NCBI RefSeq assembly: GCF_900103635.1
Contig: NZ_FMXK01000027.1
Span: 1-33,682 of the forward strand
From: Butyrivibrio sp. INlla18
GTDB taxonomy: Bacteria > Bacillota > Clostridia > Lachnospirales > Lachnospiraceae
Reading direction: 5' to 3'
DNA: 33,682 nucleotides
The notes under the pieces are model-generated. The model was not told the origin of the DNA. It worked only from the letters and a program-made list of their open reading frames with translations, and ran no database searches. This document shows positions 22,771 through 31,603 of this stretch, piece after piece. The translations under genes were made by a program, and so were the position numbers. Numbering within the stretch: position 1 is the stretch's first letter; every line of letters begins with the position of its first letter.

Positions 22771-23890
22771 TTGCCTGTGCCTCCTTTTTCATTCTCTCAA
22801 TTCTTGACTTAAGTTCTGCTGGCATCTCAACCTTAGGTGCTCTCTCATCAAGAAGCCAAGTTGCTGCTGAGTGAGTCTCTGTTATCTTGAACATAGGTGG
22901 CTCAAGCTTGTCATCAATCTCAAGAGCATAGGCATTTCTTGGAGCGAAGGCATCACCCTCTTTTTCATGTAAAAGATTTGGAGGAGACCCCGGAATTGTA
23001 TAAAGTCTTTCATCGTCAGTTCCAAGATCAGGCATGGCTGACAAAAGTCCCCAGGTATATGGATGTCTTGGATCATAGAAGATTTCATTGATATTACCAA
23101 CTTCTACGATCTTGCCTGCATACATGACATTTACATAATCAGCAACCTTAGCAACTACTCCAAGGTCATGGGTGATATAGATAACTGCAATATCTCTTTC
23201 CTTCTGAACCTTTTTGATAAGCTCCAGGATCTTGGCCTGAATATTAACATCAAGGGCAGTTGTTGGCTCGTCGCAGATCAACAGATCCGGATTACAGGAA
23301 AGCGCTATAGCTATAACGACTCTCTGTCTCATACCACCAGAGAGCTGATGTGGATACTGCTTCATTCTCTTTTCAGCATCCTCAATTCCAACTTCCTTTA
23401 AAAGCTCAACTGACCTTTTGTAAGCATCCTTCTTATCAATCTTATAGTGCCAGATCATTCCTTCCATGATCTGCTTTCCGATAGTCATTGTTGGATCAAG
23501 GCTGGTCATGGGATCCTGGAATACCATCGCTATCCTTCGGCCATTGATGTGTTTTCTGATCCATTTTTTATCCTGCTTTAGGATGTCAGCTTCTTTCCAT
23601 TCAGCCGTCTCATCCTGATCAGGGTTATAGTCGATTCCGCCTTTGTTGTCGCGGTATCTGTAGATGATCTCTCCAGAATTAACCTCTGCGTTCTTGGCAA
23701 GGATACCCATTGCAGCACGCATGGTTACTGACTTACCTGATCCAGACTCACCAACGATGGCTACTGTCTCGCCCTGATATAGGTCTATATTTACTCCGCG
23801 GATAGCGTGCACTTTTCCTGCGGTAGTCTTAAAGGTGATGTCAAGATCTTTGACATCAAGTATTTTTTCTCTTTTCTTTTCTTCACTCAT
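22754..23890 (-). CDS. oppD: Oligopeptide-type ABC transporter ATP-binding protein OppD (first system)
   Basis: A 378-residue ABC ATPase. Walker A is G47-E-S-G-S-G-K-S54, the signature is LSGGMRQR, Walker B is [12 protein letters not shown], and the switch histidine is in YITHDLGVV. Between Walker A and the Q-loop it carries an insertion of about 35 residues (RYRDNKGGIDYNPDQDETAE and onward) that makes it longer than typical OppD. The C-terminal region (LYTIPGSPPNLLHEKEGDAF) is an oligopeptide-type extension, but without the usual cysteine cluster of the iron-sulfur form. It follows oppC by seven bases. AAAGGAG is 13 bases before the ATG, a rather long spacing. Confidence 0.94.
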   Translation of the reverse strand: MSEEKKREKILDVKDLDITFKTTAGKVHAIRGVNIDLYQGETVAIVGESGSGKSVTMRAAMGILAKNAEVNSGEIIYRYRDNKGGIDYNPDQDETAEWKEADILKQDKKWIRKHINGRRIAMVFQDPMTSLDPTMTIGKQIMEGMIWHYKIDKKDAYKRSVELLKEVGIEDAEKRMKQYPHQLSGGMRQRVVIAIALSCNPDLLICDEPTTALDVNIQAKILELIKKVQKERDIAVIYITHDLGVVAKVADYVNVMYAGKIVEVGNINEIFYDPRHPYTWGLLSAMPDLGTDDERLYTIPGSPPNLLHEKEGDAFAPRNAYALEIDDKLEPPMFKITETHSAATWLLDERAPKVEMPAELKSRIERMKKEAQANGSKL

Positions 23891-23897
23891 GTCTAGG

Positions 23898-24977
23898 TCA
23901 CATCTCCTTTAACTTTGGATCAAGTGCTTCTCTAAGTCCGTCAGCCACAAGGTTAAAGCTCAGCATCAAAAGAGCCATCACGATGATTGGTGGGATTATC
24001 TGATAAGGATGTGTTGTGAAGCTGTTAAATCCTTCAGAAATAAGTGATCCCAAAGAGCATCTTGGTACAGGGATTCCAAGTCCTACGAATGAAAGGAACG
24101 CCTCTGTGAAAATAGCTGTAGGAATTGAGAACATAACCTGTGTGATGATAGGTCCGATGATATTTGGAAGAACCTCACTAAAGATGATATGCATATTTCC
24201 TGCACCCAGTGTTCTTGATGCAAGGACAAATTCCTGCTCTTTTAATTTGAGCATCTCAGCTCTTGCTATTCTACTCATTCCAACCCACTCAGTGAGCATA
24301 AGAGCTATGATGATAGTGATCATACCTGGCTTGAACACAAGAAGGAGAAGCGTAACGATTACAAGTCTTGGAATACCATTGGCAATCTCCAAGATTCTCT
24401 GAAGCACCATGTCCACTTTGCCGCCAAAGTATCCAGAAATAAGACCATAGCTCATACCGATGATCATATCGATGATAGCTGCTGCAACGGCGATGATAAG
24501 TGAAACCTGCGCTCCAGACCATGTTCTTGTCCAGATATCTCTTCCGAAGTTATCACTTCCAAACCAGTAAAATGTATCTGGAAGCTGCTTTTCAAAGTAA
24601 TAGTTCACAGTCTTTGTTCCTGATGTAGTCTTGATATTTTCATGACCATCAAAAAGACCTGTGTACTCAATAAGCGGAATTCTTGGTGCGAGATTCTTTT
24701 GATCAAGGTTCTGTCCTGAGTAGGTGTACTTGTTCATCACAGGTCCTACAAAGGCAAAAAAGGTAATGATAAGCACAAATACAAGACCGATGACGGCGCT
24801 CTTTTTACGCCAAAATCTTGCTACAACTTCTTTCCAGAAATTCTGTGATGCAAAGTTTGTATCAACAAAATCGTCTGCTGTTTTTCCCTTTAACTTAAAA
24901 TCCGCTTCGCAAGGGACATAGGTATCTGACTCTACAACATGTAAGTATGAGTCTTTATCAAAAGCTGCTTCTACCAT
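23898..24977 (-). CDS. oppC: Oligopeptide-type ABC transporter permease OppC (first system)
   Basis: An inner-membrane permease of 359 residues. A soluble N-terminal segment of about 70 residues precedes the first membrane helix (AVIGLVFVLIITFFAFVGPV), followed by five more. The periplasm-type loop between the first two helices contains DTFYWFGSDNFGRDIWTRTW, an OppC/DppC hallmark. The ATPase-contact EAA loop is SRIARAEMLKLKEQEFVLAS and onward. I chose the ATG at 24977, one base after the oppB stop and nine after AGGAGG, over a GTG at 25001 inside oppB. It pairs with OppB to form the pore. Confidence 0.93.
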   Translation of the reverse strand: MVEAAFDKDSYLHVVESDTYVPCEADFKLKGKTADDFVDTNFASQNFWKEVVARFWRKKSAVIGLVFVLIITFFAFVGPVMNKYTYSGQNLDQKNLAPRIPLIEYTGLFDGHENIKTTSGTKTVNYYFEKQLPDTFYWFGSDNFGRDIWTRTWSGAQVSLIIAVAAAIIDMIIGMSYGLISGYFGGKVDMVLQRILEIANGIPRLVIVTLLLLVFKPGMITIIIALMLTEWVGMSRIARAEMLKLKEQEFVLASRTLGAGNMHIIFSEVLPNIIGPIITQVMFSIPTAIFTEAFLSFVGLGIPVPRCSLGSLISEGFNSFTTHPYQIIPPIIVMALLMLSFNLVADGLREALDPKLKEM

Positions 24978-24978
24978 A

Positions 24979-25914
24979 TTAGTCTCCCTCCTTTGCCACA
25001 CGGATTCTAGGGTCGATCACGCCGTAGAGAATATCTACCACCAGCATGATGCCTATGTACATAGCTGAATATATGAAGCTAAGAGCTATAACAACGTTAT
25101 AGTCATTAGACTGAATTGCGTTTACTAAAAGTGATCCAACTCCAGGAATAGAAAAGATCTTTTCCACAACTAGTGAACCTGTCATAAGATCAACAACAAG
25201 TGGTGCTAAAACAGTAATAATAGGAATAAGGGCGTTTCTAAGAGCATGTGCAAACACGATCTTGTTTCCAGAAAGTCCCTTGGATTCAGCAAGAAGCATA
25301 TAATCTGATCCCAAAACCTCGATCATCTCTGCTCTTGTAAATCGTGCAATTGAAGCCATGGTAAACATGGAAAGTGATACAGAAGGTAATACGCTTGATC
25401 CTAGAACATCCTTTGCTGAAAAGAGCATTGGGAACCAGTCAAGCTTGAATCCAAACTGATATGAAAGTGCCAGAGCAAATACATAGGATGGAACCGATAC
25501 ACCAATAACTGAGATCACTGTTGCCAGGGTATCCCAGGCGGTATCTCTTTTGAAGGCTGCAAGAAGTCCCAGCAAAAGACCTACTATCGCTCCGATAGAT
25601 ACTGCCGCGAATCCAACGCCAATAGAAATTGGAAGTCTTGATGCGATCAGCTGTGTAATAGGAGTATTCTTGGAAATCTTGTAGCTGACACCAAGGTCTC
25701 CCTTGAACATATTGATAACATAATGGAAAAACTGGATAACGATCGGTTTGTCCAGTCCATATTTGGCATACAGCGCAGCTCTTTGTGAATCATTAAGCTT
25801 CTCATCATTAAATGGTGAGCCAGGCATTAGCTGCATCAGTATAAAAAGAATTAATGTAATTGCCAGCAAAGTGAAGATTGCTGTGATAACTCGTTTTAAT
25901 ACATATTTTTTCAT
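24979..25914 (-). CDS. oppB: Oligopeptide-type ABC transporter permease OppB (first system)
   Basis: A 311-residue permease with the standard OppB/DppB pattern: a first helix at residues 9-28 (VITAIFTLLAITLILFILMQ), then LMPGSPFNDEKL, a long outside loop with YAKYGLDKPIVIQF, then five more helices. The EAA loop is ARFTRAEMIEVLGSDYMLLA followed by ESKGL. The C-terminus IDPRIRVAKEGD is typical. GGGG lies five bases before the ATG. It is separated from oppA by a strong hairpin (25935-25973), so its expression is probably set lower than that of the binding protein. Confidence 0.94.
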   Translation of the reverse strand: MKKYVLKRVITAIFTLLAITLILFILMQLMPGSPFNDEKLNDSQRAALYAKYGLDKPIVIQFFHYVINMFKGDLGVSYKISKNTPITQLIASRLPISIGVGFAAVSIGAIVGLLLGLLAAFKRDTAWDTLATVISVIGVSVPSYVFALALSYQFGFKLDWFPMLFSAKDVLGSSVLPSVSLSMFTMASIARFTRAEMIEVLGSDYMLLAESKGLSGNKIVFAHALRNALIPIITVLAPLVVDLMTGSLVVEKIFSIPGVGSLLVNAIQSNDYNVVIALSFIYSAMYIGIMLVVDILYGVIDPRIRVAKEGD

Positions 25915-25926
25915 AGCTACCCCAAA

Positions 25927-25973
25927 AGATAAAAGCGCGAGGAAAAGTAGAAAATCACTACCCTTCCTCGCGC
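25927..25973 (-). terminator. Intra-operon attenuating hairpin between oppA1 and oppB1
   Basis: GCGCGAGGAA (25935-25944) and TTCCTCGCGC (25964-25973) form a 10-bp GC-rich stem with an inner GTAG/CTAC stem. The minus strand continues TTTTATCTTTT. It stands in the 79-base gap between oppA and oppB and should stop part of the transcripts, leaving more oppA message than permease message. It could also protect the oppA 3' end from nucleases. Confidence 0.8.
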
Positions 25974-25993
25974 AGCAATTTTAGTTTATTTGA

Positions 25994-27712
25994 TTATTTC
26001 TTTTCTGCGTTCTTGTATACTCTGTTAAGTGCTACTGGGTGGAACTCAATACCACTTACGCTTGTTGAAATAAGTTCTGCGTTGCACTGTGTGTAAAGTG
26101 GGAATATAACTGCCTCATCCATTACGATCTGTTCTGCATCATAGAGTGCTGACCAACGAGCTGTGGCATCCATTGCTGTCTCACCTGTTGTGCAATCAGC
26201 GATGATAGAATCGTACTCTGCGTTGCTCCAGAAGCCGTAGTTGTTAGCGTTGTTTGTTACCCACATTCCAAGGTATGTCATAGGATCTGCATAGTCAGGA
26301 CCCCAACGTGTAAGGCCAAGTTCAAACTCGCCTTCCTGCATACGCTGTACTCTTTCCTTCTTTGGCATCTGCTGAAGTTCAACAGTAAGTCCTGGAAGAG
26401 TTGTCTCAAGCTGCTCCTTAACAACCTGTGCTACCTTGATAGGAGCATCATCTGCATCGTGGATCATTGTGATAGTAACTTCTGTTACGCCAAGTTCTTC
26501 AAGACCTTTATTCCAATACTCTACAGCTGCATCTGCATCGTATCTGCAAACTTCCTTGAACTTCTCCTGATCAGCTGAGAAATCTGATCCGTCTGGACCT
26601 GCTGCGAAATCCATAGGAACTGCTGTATAAGTAGGAGCTGAACCATCCTTAAGGACGTCTGTTGTGATTGCTTCACGGTTTAGAGCCATTGTGATAGCGT
26701 AACGGATATTTACATTCTGGAGCTCTTTTACCTCCTGAATGTTAGGGCTGATGTACCAGAGGTATCCAGCACCGATTGCCTCGAATGCAGGATCATCCTT
26801 TACCTGATCAACCTGCTCACCGTTTACAAGAGTTGTATCAAGGTCACCGCTCTGGTAGCTCATAAGAGCCTGCTGTGAATCCTGAATAACCTGATAGTTA
26901 AGACCTGGAAGCTTAACGCTGTCTGCGCCATAGTAATCAGGGTTCTTGGTAAGGTGGATAGTTGTTGCAGCTGGCTGATAATCATCAAGGACAAATGCTC
27001 CGTTTGAAAGAGTTGTCTCTGGGCTGGTAGCAAATGTATCTGCGCAGCTCTCAAAGAATGCCTGATTTACTGGGTAGAATGTTGGGAAATACATAAGACT
27101 GAGGAAATAGCTTACTGGCACGTTGAGCTTAACTTCAAGAGTCTTGTCATCAACAGCTGTTACGCCAAGTTCACTCTTATCCTTTGTTCCATCGATGATA
27201 TCCTGGGCATTTACAATCTGTCCGATATCGCTGAGCATATATGAATACTCAGAAGCAACTTCAGGATCAACTGCTCTCTGCCAAGCAAATACGAAATCTG
27301 CTGCGGTTACAGGATCACCGTTGCTCCAGTTTGCATCCTCACGAAGGTGGAATGTGTATGTAAGACCATCCTCTGAAACGTCAACGCTCTCTGCAATAGC
27401 GTTTACTGCCTGTCCATCTGCATCCATCTGCATAAGACCATCTGTGTAGTCGGCAATAACCTCAAAAGATGTACCATCTGTAGCCTGCTGTGGATCAAGT
27501 GATTCTACAGGTGTCTCAAGCATAACGTTGAGATCCTCTCCTGAACTCTCACCTGCATCGGCTGTTGTAGCATCGTCAGCCTGAGCTGAATCTGCCTCTT
27601 CTGCAGTTGTATCATTCTGCTCTGATACGCCGCTAACTGCAGAACTTCCGCATCCAATCATGCTAAGAGCAAGCGCTGAAGCAAGCATGACTGATAAAAA
27701 CTTTTTCTTCAT
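25994..27712 (-). CDS. oppA: Peptide-type solute-binding lipoprotein OppA (first system)
   Basis: A 572-residue extracellular lipoprotein of solute-binding family 5. A signal peptide ends in the lipobox S-M-I-G-C21. After a low-complexity acidic linker (TTAEEADSAQADDATTADAG) comes the binding domain. Its start, LDPQQATDGTSFEVIADYTDGL, is followed by the family signature LTYTFHLREDANWSNGDPVTAADFVFAWQR. The C-terminal LYTQCNAELISTS is also typical. GGAGGAGG precedes the ATG. It is the first gene of the first operon, with its own TTGACA promoter. The ligand may be peptides but is not fixed by sequence; family members also bind other small solutes. Confidence 0.95.
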   Translation of the reverse strand: MKKKFLSVMLASALALSMIGCGSSAVSGVSEQNDTTAEEADSAQADDATTADAGESSGEDLNVMLETPVESLDPQQATDGTSFEVIADYTDGLMQMDADGQAVNAIAESVDVSEDGLTYTFHLREDANWSNGDPVTAADFVFAWQRAVDPEVASEYSYMLSDIGQIVNAQDIIDGTKDKSELGVTAVDDKTLEVKLNVPVSYFLSLMYFPTFYPVNQAFFESCADTFATSPETTLSNGAFVLDDYQPAATTIHLTKNPDYYGADSVKLPGLNYQVIQDSQQALMSYQSGDLDTTLVNGEQVDQVKDDPAFEAIGAGYLWYISPNIQEVKELQNVNIRYAITMALNREAITTDVLKDGSAPTYTAVPMDFAAGPDGSDFSADQEKFKEVCRYDADAAVEYWNKGLEELGVTEVTITMIHDADDAPIKVAQVVKEQLETTLPGLTVELQQMPKKERVQRMQEGEFELGLTRWGPDYADPMTYLGMWVTNNANNYGFWSNAEYDSIIADCTTGETAMDATARWSALYDAEQIVMDEAVIFPLYTQCNAELISTSVSGIEFHPVALNRVYKNAEKK

Positions 27713-27765
27713 TTTTCTTCCTCCTCCATACTTTAATACATGTATACAATTGATATTTATTAATC

Positions 27766-27795
27766 ATATTAAGGGGCTCTATGGGCAAATGTCAA
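27766..27795 (-). promoter_or_regulatory. Promoter of the first opp operon
   Basis: A perfect TTGACA (27795-27790) is followed after 18 bases by TAATAT (27771-27766), or after 17 by TTAATA, on the minus strand. The leader of about 45 bases includes a palindrome ATACATGTAT (27736-27745) of unknown meaning. Confidence 0.7.
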
Positions 27796-27840
27796 CAAAA
27801 ACTTTATCACTTTAAATAATTTATGCGTTGGCGCGTCTAA

Positions 27841-28659
27841 TTAATAAAGCAATTTACTTCTTCTTACCTTTTCTTTTTCCGGATCAGGGATTGGAATTGA
27901 GGCTAAAAGCGCCTTTGTGTAATCATGCTGAGGATTATCAAACACTGAATCTGTGTCATCCATCTCAACGATCTTTCCCTGATTCATGACCGCCACCTTA
28001 TCAGAAATATGTCTGACCATGGCAAGGTCATGTGCTATAAAAAGATATGTAAGTCCCATTTCCTTTTGAAGCTTCATGAGAAGATTTACCACCTGGGCCT
28101 GAATACTAACGTCCAGGGCAGATATTGGCTCATCAAGGATCAAAAACTCAGGATTAACAGCAAGTGCTCTTGCTATACCAATTCTTTGCCTTTGTCCTCC
28201 TGAGAACTCATGAATAAAGCGTCCCGCATGTTCCTTATTAAGATTTACTAATCTTAACAGCTCATACACTCGTTCCATTCTCTCTTCTTTTGTCTTGTAC
28301 ATCTTATGGATATCAAGCCCTTCTGCAACGATCTCGGCAACTGTCATTCTTGGATTCAAAGAAGCGTATGGATCCTGAAAGATCATCTGCATTTCCTTGC
28401 GGAGATTCTTTAGCTCTTTACCCTTATAAGTACTGATATCTCGGCCTTTATAAAGGATCTCACCTTCTGTTCTGTCGTACATGCCTATGCAAGTGCGGCC
28501 GGTAGTAGTCTTGCCACAGCCTGACTCTCCCACAAGGCCCAGTGTCTCCCCTTTCCTGATGGTAAAAGAGACATCGTCCACAGCCTTTAGTATCTTTTTA
28601 TTTTCAAGTTTGAAATACTTTTTGAGATGCTTTACCTCAAACAAAACCTCATTTTCCAT
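27841..28659 (-). CDS. Oligopeptide-type ABC transporter ATP-binding protein OppF (second system, short form)
   Basis: A 272-residue ABC ATPase with Walker A GESGCGKT, a Q-loop in [17 protein letters not shown], signature FSGGQRQR, Walker [13 protein letters not shown] and switch histidine FIAHDLAMV. It stops soon after [10 protein letters not shown]. The usual OppF C-terminal region of 40-60 residues with conserved cysteines is therefore missing. The catalytic core is complete, so it should still be an active ATPase. GGAG lies eight bases before the ATG, 13 bases after the oppD2 stop. No terminator is visible between its stop codon and the oppA1 promoter, so some transcription may run on into the first opp operon. 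Confidence 0.92.
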   Translation of the reverse strand: MENEVLFEVKHLKKYFKLENKKILKAVDDVSFTIRKGETLGLVGESGCGKTTTGRTCIGMYDRTEGEILYKGRDISTYKGKELKNLRKEMQMIFQDPYASLNPRMTVAEIVAEGLDIHKMYKTKEERMERVYELLRLVNLNKEHAGRFIHEFSGGQRQRIGIARALAVNPEFLILDEPISALDVSIQAQVVNLLMKLQKEMGLTYLFIAHDLAMVRHISDKVAVMNQGKIVEMDDTDSVFDNPQHDYTKALLASIPIPDPEKEKVRRSKLLY

Positions 28660-28672
28660 TAAACTTCTCCGT

Positions 28673-29683
28673 TCAATCTTTTAGAAATGCCGCATCTTCA
28701 GGAAGTCCATCCAAGACATGCAAAAAGCAAGCTGCTTCATGACCTTCTCCAAACTTCATAGTAGGCGGAACTTCTTTTTTGCAGATATTCATGCAGTACT
28801 TGCATCTGGTATTAAAGGGGCATCCTGCTGGCGGATTTATAAGATCTGGTGGTGCTCCGGCGATGCTCACAAGTTCTTTGCCTGAAACCTCATCGACACG
28901 AGGAACTGCGTCATGAAGTGCCTTGGTATATGGATGCTTGGCATGATAAAAGATGTCGCTTGCACTTCCGCTCTCTACGATCACTCCGCCATACATAACA
29001 GCCACCCTATCCGCTATGCCCGCAACAACACCAAGGTCGTGGGTTATGAGAATGATAGATGCGTCACGCTCATCCTTCAGTTTTCTAATAAGTTCTATGA
29101 TCTGATCCTGTATCGTCACATCAAGTGCTGTTGTCGGCTCATCAGCAATCAGCAGCTTTGGATCATTGGCAAAAGCAATAGCAATCATGACTCTCTGCCT
29201 CATTCCACCAGAAAGCTCATGTGGATACTGCTTAAACCTCTGCTCAGGATTATTGATTCCAACTTTATTCAAAAGATCTACGGCTCTTGCTTTCGCTTCT
29301 TTTTTACTGACCTTGTTATGATGCAAAATATTCTCAACAATCTGCTTACCAACTGTCATTGTTGGATTGAGTGATGCCATGGCATCCTGAAATATGATTG
29401 CTGCATCTTTTCCTCTAAATGCTGCAAGCTCTTTTTGATCATATTCTGCTACATTTTTGCCTTCAAAAAGGATCTTACTCCCCTCTACTATCTTGCCTGG
29501 CTCATGAACAAGCTGCATGATAGACCTGGCTGTAACTGATTTACCGCAACCTGACTCACCAACAAGGGCAAGGGTCTCACCTTTATCAAGAGAGAAGCTT
29601 ACTCCTCTTACCGCCTGAACCTGCCCTGCATATGTGTTATAGGTTACCTTTAAGTTTTCTACTTTTAATAATTCTTTGCTCAA
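28673..29683 (-). CDS. Oligopeptide-type ABC transporter ATP-binding protein OppD (second system)
   Basis: A 336-residue ABC ATPase of normal OppD length. Walker A is GESGCGKS, the Q-loop is in [17 protein letters not shown] (A where P is usual), the signature is LSGGMRQR, and Walker B is [12 protein letters not shown]. Unlike the OppD of the first system, it has the C-terminal oligopeptide domain with its cysteine set ([20 protein letters not shown]), which in related proteins can bind an iron-sulfur cluster. The start is a TTG at 29683 with AAGGAGG nine bases upstream; no ATG fits better. It lies 14 bases after oppC2. Confidence 0.93.
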   Translation of the reverse strand: MSKELLKVENLKVTYNTYAGQVQAVRGVSFSLDKGETLALVGESGCGKSVTARSIMQLVHEPGKIVEGSKILFEGKNVAEYDQKELAAFRGKDAAIIFQDAMASLNPTMTVGKQIVENILHHNKVSKKEAKARAVDLLNKVGINNPEQRFKQYPHELSGGMRQRVMIAIAFANDPKLLIADEPTTALDVTIQDQIIELIRKLKDERDASIILITHDLGVVAGIADRVAVMYGGVIVESGSASDIFYHAKHPYTKALHDAVPRVDEVSGKELVSIAGAPPDLINPPAGCPFNTRCKYCMNICKKEVPPTMKFGEGHEAACFLHVLDGLPEDAAFLKD

Positions 29684-29697
29684 ACTAATAGGCCTCC

Positions 29698-30621
29698 TTA
29701 ATTGACTGTCTTGGGATCAAGAGCATCCCTAAGGCCATCTCCGATAAGATTAAATGCCAGAACTGCCACAACCAGAACTACTGCCGGGAATATCATCTGC
29801 CAAGGATAAAACTGCATCTTGGTCTTACCATCTGAAATAAGAACTCCAAGGGAGATTATATCTCCTCCAAGTCCCATACCAAGGAAACTAAGAGACGCTT
29901 CAGTAAAGATGTAATCCGGAATTGAAGAACACAGGTCTAATATCAAAAGAGATATTGTATTTGGCAAAAGATGCTTTTTTATGATCCTTGCTGCACCGCC
30001 TCCTAAGAGCTGTGACGCTTTGACATACTCAGACTCTCTAAGGAGCATTATCTGTCCTCTCACTATTCTGGCCGTTCCAACCCATGACGTAATAGACATA
30101 GCTATTAGAAGACCAATTACATTTTTACCTACAACCATCATGATAAGAAGTGTGACCAGAAGCGATGGAAAAGAGTTAACTACCTCAATTATCCTCATCA
30201 TCACAGCGTCAACTTTGCCGCCAAAATATGCCATTATTCCGCCATAGATACTTCCAAATACAATCTGAATACCAGAGCACACAAGCGCCACAATGACGCT
30301 GAGCCTCGCTCCGATCCATATTCGGGAAAAGAGATCCCTTCCAAGCTGATCTGTTCCAAACCAAAAGCTTCCATTTGGTCCGATGTTTCTGTTTGCAGCA
30401 TCTATTTCCGTATAGTTTTCACCACTTAGAGCAGGTCCAAACAAAGTAAAAAACAAAAATAAGACAAATAACCCAAAAGCAAACATGGCTATATGGTTCT
30501 TTTTAAATCTAAGGATCGCACCCTTCCAATATGAGATCACCGGACGGGTAATTACATCAGCTTCATTTTCTATCCCAACTCGCTGGAGTTCTTCATCACT
30601 ATACACACGTACTTCCATCAT
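29698..30621 (-). CDS. Oligopeptide-type ABC transporter permease OppC (second system)
   Basis: A 307-residue permease with a 40-residue soluble N-terminus and six membrane helices, the first being IAMFAFGLFVLFLFFTLFGP. The outside loop carries SFWFGTDQLGRDLFSRIWIG, the OppC hallmark. The EAA loop is ARIVRGQIMLLRESEYVKAS and onward. The end DGLRDALDPKTV is typical. The ATG at 30621 overlaps the oppB2 stop by four bases and has GGAGG six bases upstream; the next codon is also ATG. It is much shorter at the N-terminus and in the first loop than the OppC of the first system, so the two operons are not a recent duplication. Confidence 0.93.
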   Translation of the reverse strand: MMEVRVYSDEELQRVGIENEADVITRPVISYWKGAILRFKKNHIAMFAFGLFVLFLFFTLFGPALSGENYTEIDAANRNIGPNGSFWFGTDQLGRDLFSRIWIGARLSVIVALVCSGIQIVFGSIYGGIMAYFGGKVDAVMMRIIEVVNSFPSLLVTLLIMMVVGKNVIGLLIAMSITSWVGTARIVRGQIMLLRESEYVKASQLLGGGAARIIKKHLLPNTISLLILDLCSSIPDYIFTEASLSFLGMGLGGDIISLGVLISDGKTKMQFYPWQMIFPAVVLVVAVLAFNLIGDGLRDALDPKTVN

Positions 30622-31577
30622 GCATTACCTCCGCTTATTCTGATTCTAGGGTCAACCACCGTGTACAAAATATCTGTGATAAAGATCACGAAGATATAAA
30701 TTGCCGACAGAATGACAGTTTCTCCCATTACTATTGTTACGTCCTGTGCCGCAACAGCATTGACATAATATAGACCAAGTCCTGGTATTGAAAAAACGCT
30801 CTCTATAAAGAAAGAACCTGTAATACACATGGCAACGCTCATTGGAAGTCTTGTTATTATGGGAATAAATGAATTTCTAAGAACGTGATGAACTATCACT
30901 TCTCTCCTTGAGAGGCCTTTAGATTCAGCTGTCAGTATATAATCCTGATTCATGACATCCAGCATGGACACCTTAAGAAGCCTTGCATAGCTTGCAATGT
31001 AGCCAAAGCATCCTGCAAATGTAGGAAGTACTGTGTACTTAAATCCTCCAAGCCAGTCCCCTTTTGACGGCCAACCTATAACTGGAAACCACCCTAGCTT
31101 TCCGGCAAAGACTGCCTGAAGCATCAGCGCAAATATAAGAGTAGGTACTGATATTAACAGCACCGAGAAGAATATAACTAAAAAGTCCCAGAAAGAGCCT
31201 TTTTTCACCGCAGCTAAAATCCCCAGCAAGATTCCAAGAGTGACTCCCAGAAGCATCTGCTGGATTCCAAGCCTTGCACTCACAGGTCCTTTTTCAGAAA
31301 TGATCTGCTGCACTGTCTCGCCTTCATAAATAATGGACTCGCCGAAATCACCGTGTAGAAGCCCCTTCATTGTTATGAAATATCGCTCCATCACAGGTCT
31401 GTCCAGTCCATATTTAGCATATAGTCTTTGGGTGACTTCATCAGGAAGCTTTTCTACTCTTGCTGACAACGCATCGCCTGGAGTAAGTGCTAATAGAAAA
31501 AAAGTTGCACTTGCGATCACAAAAAGTGTCGCAAGCGCAATAGCTATTTTTTTTAGAATATATTTAAGGAGATTCAT
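30618..31577 (-). CDS. Oligopeptide-type ABC transporter permease OppB (second system)
   Basis: A 319-residue OppB/DppB-type permease. The first helix is IALATLFVIASATFFLLALT, followed by the long outside loop with YAKYGLDRPVMERYF, then five helices. The EAA loop is ARLLKVSMLDVMNQDYILTA followed by ESKGL, and the C-terminus is VDPRIRISGGNA. I prefer the ATG at 31577, eight bases after AAGG; the ATG two codons earlier (31583) has that site only two bases away. It follows oppA2 by 26 bases with no hairpin between them, unlike the first operon. Confidence 0.93.
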   Translation of the reverse strand: MNLLKYILKKIAIALATLFVIASATFFLLALTPGDALSARVEKLPDEVTQRLYAKYGLDRPVMERYFITMKGLLHGDFGESIIYEGETVQQIISEKGPVSARLGIQQMLLGVTLGILLGILAAVKKGSFWDFLVIFFSVLLISVPTLIFALMLQAVFAGKLGWFPVIGWPSKGDWLGGFKYTVLPTFAGCFGYIASYARLLKVSMLDVMNQDYILTAESKGLSRREVIVHHVLRNSFIPIITRLPMSVAMCITGSFFIESVFSIPGLGLYYVNAVAAQDVTIVMGETVILSAIYIFVIFITDILYTVVDPRIRISGGNA

Positions 31578-31603
31578 ATCCATTACCTTAGAAGTAAATA
31601 TTT

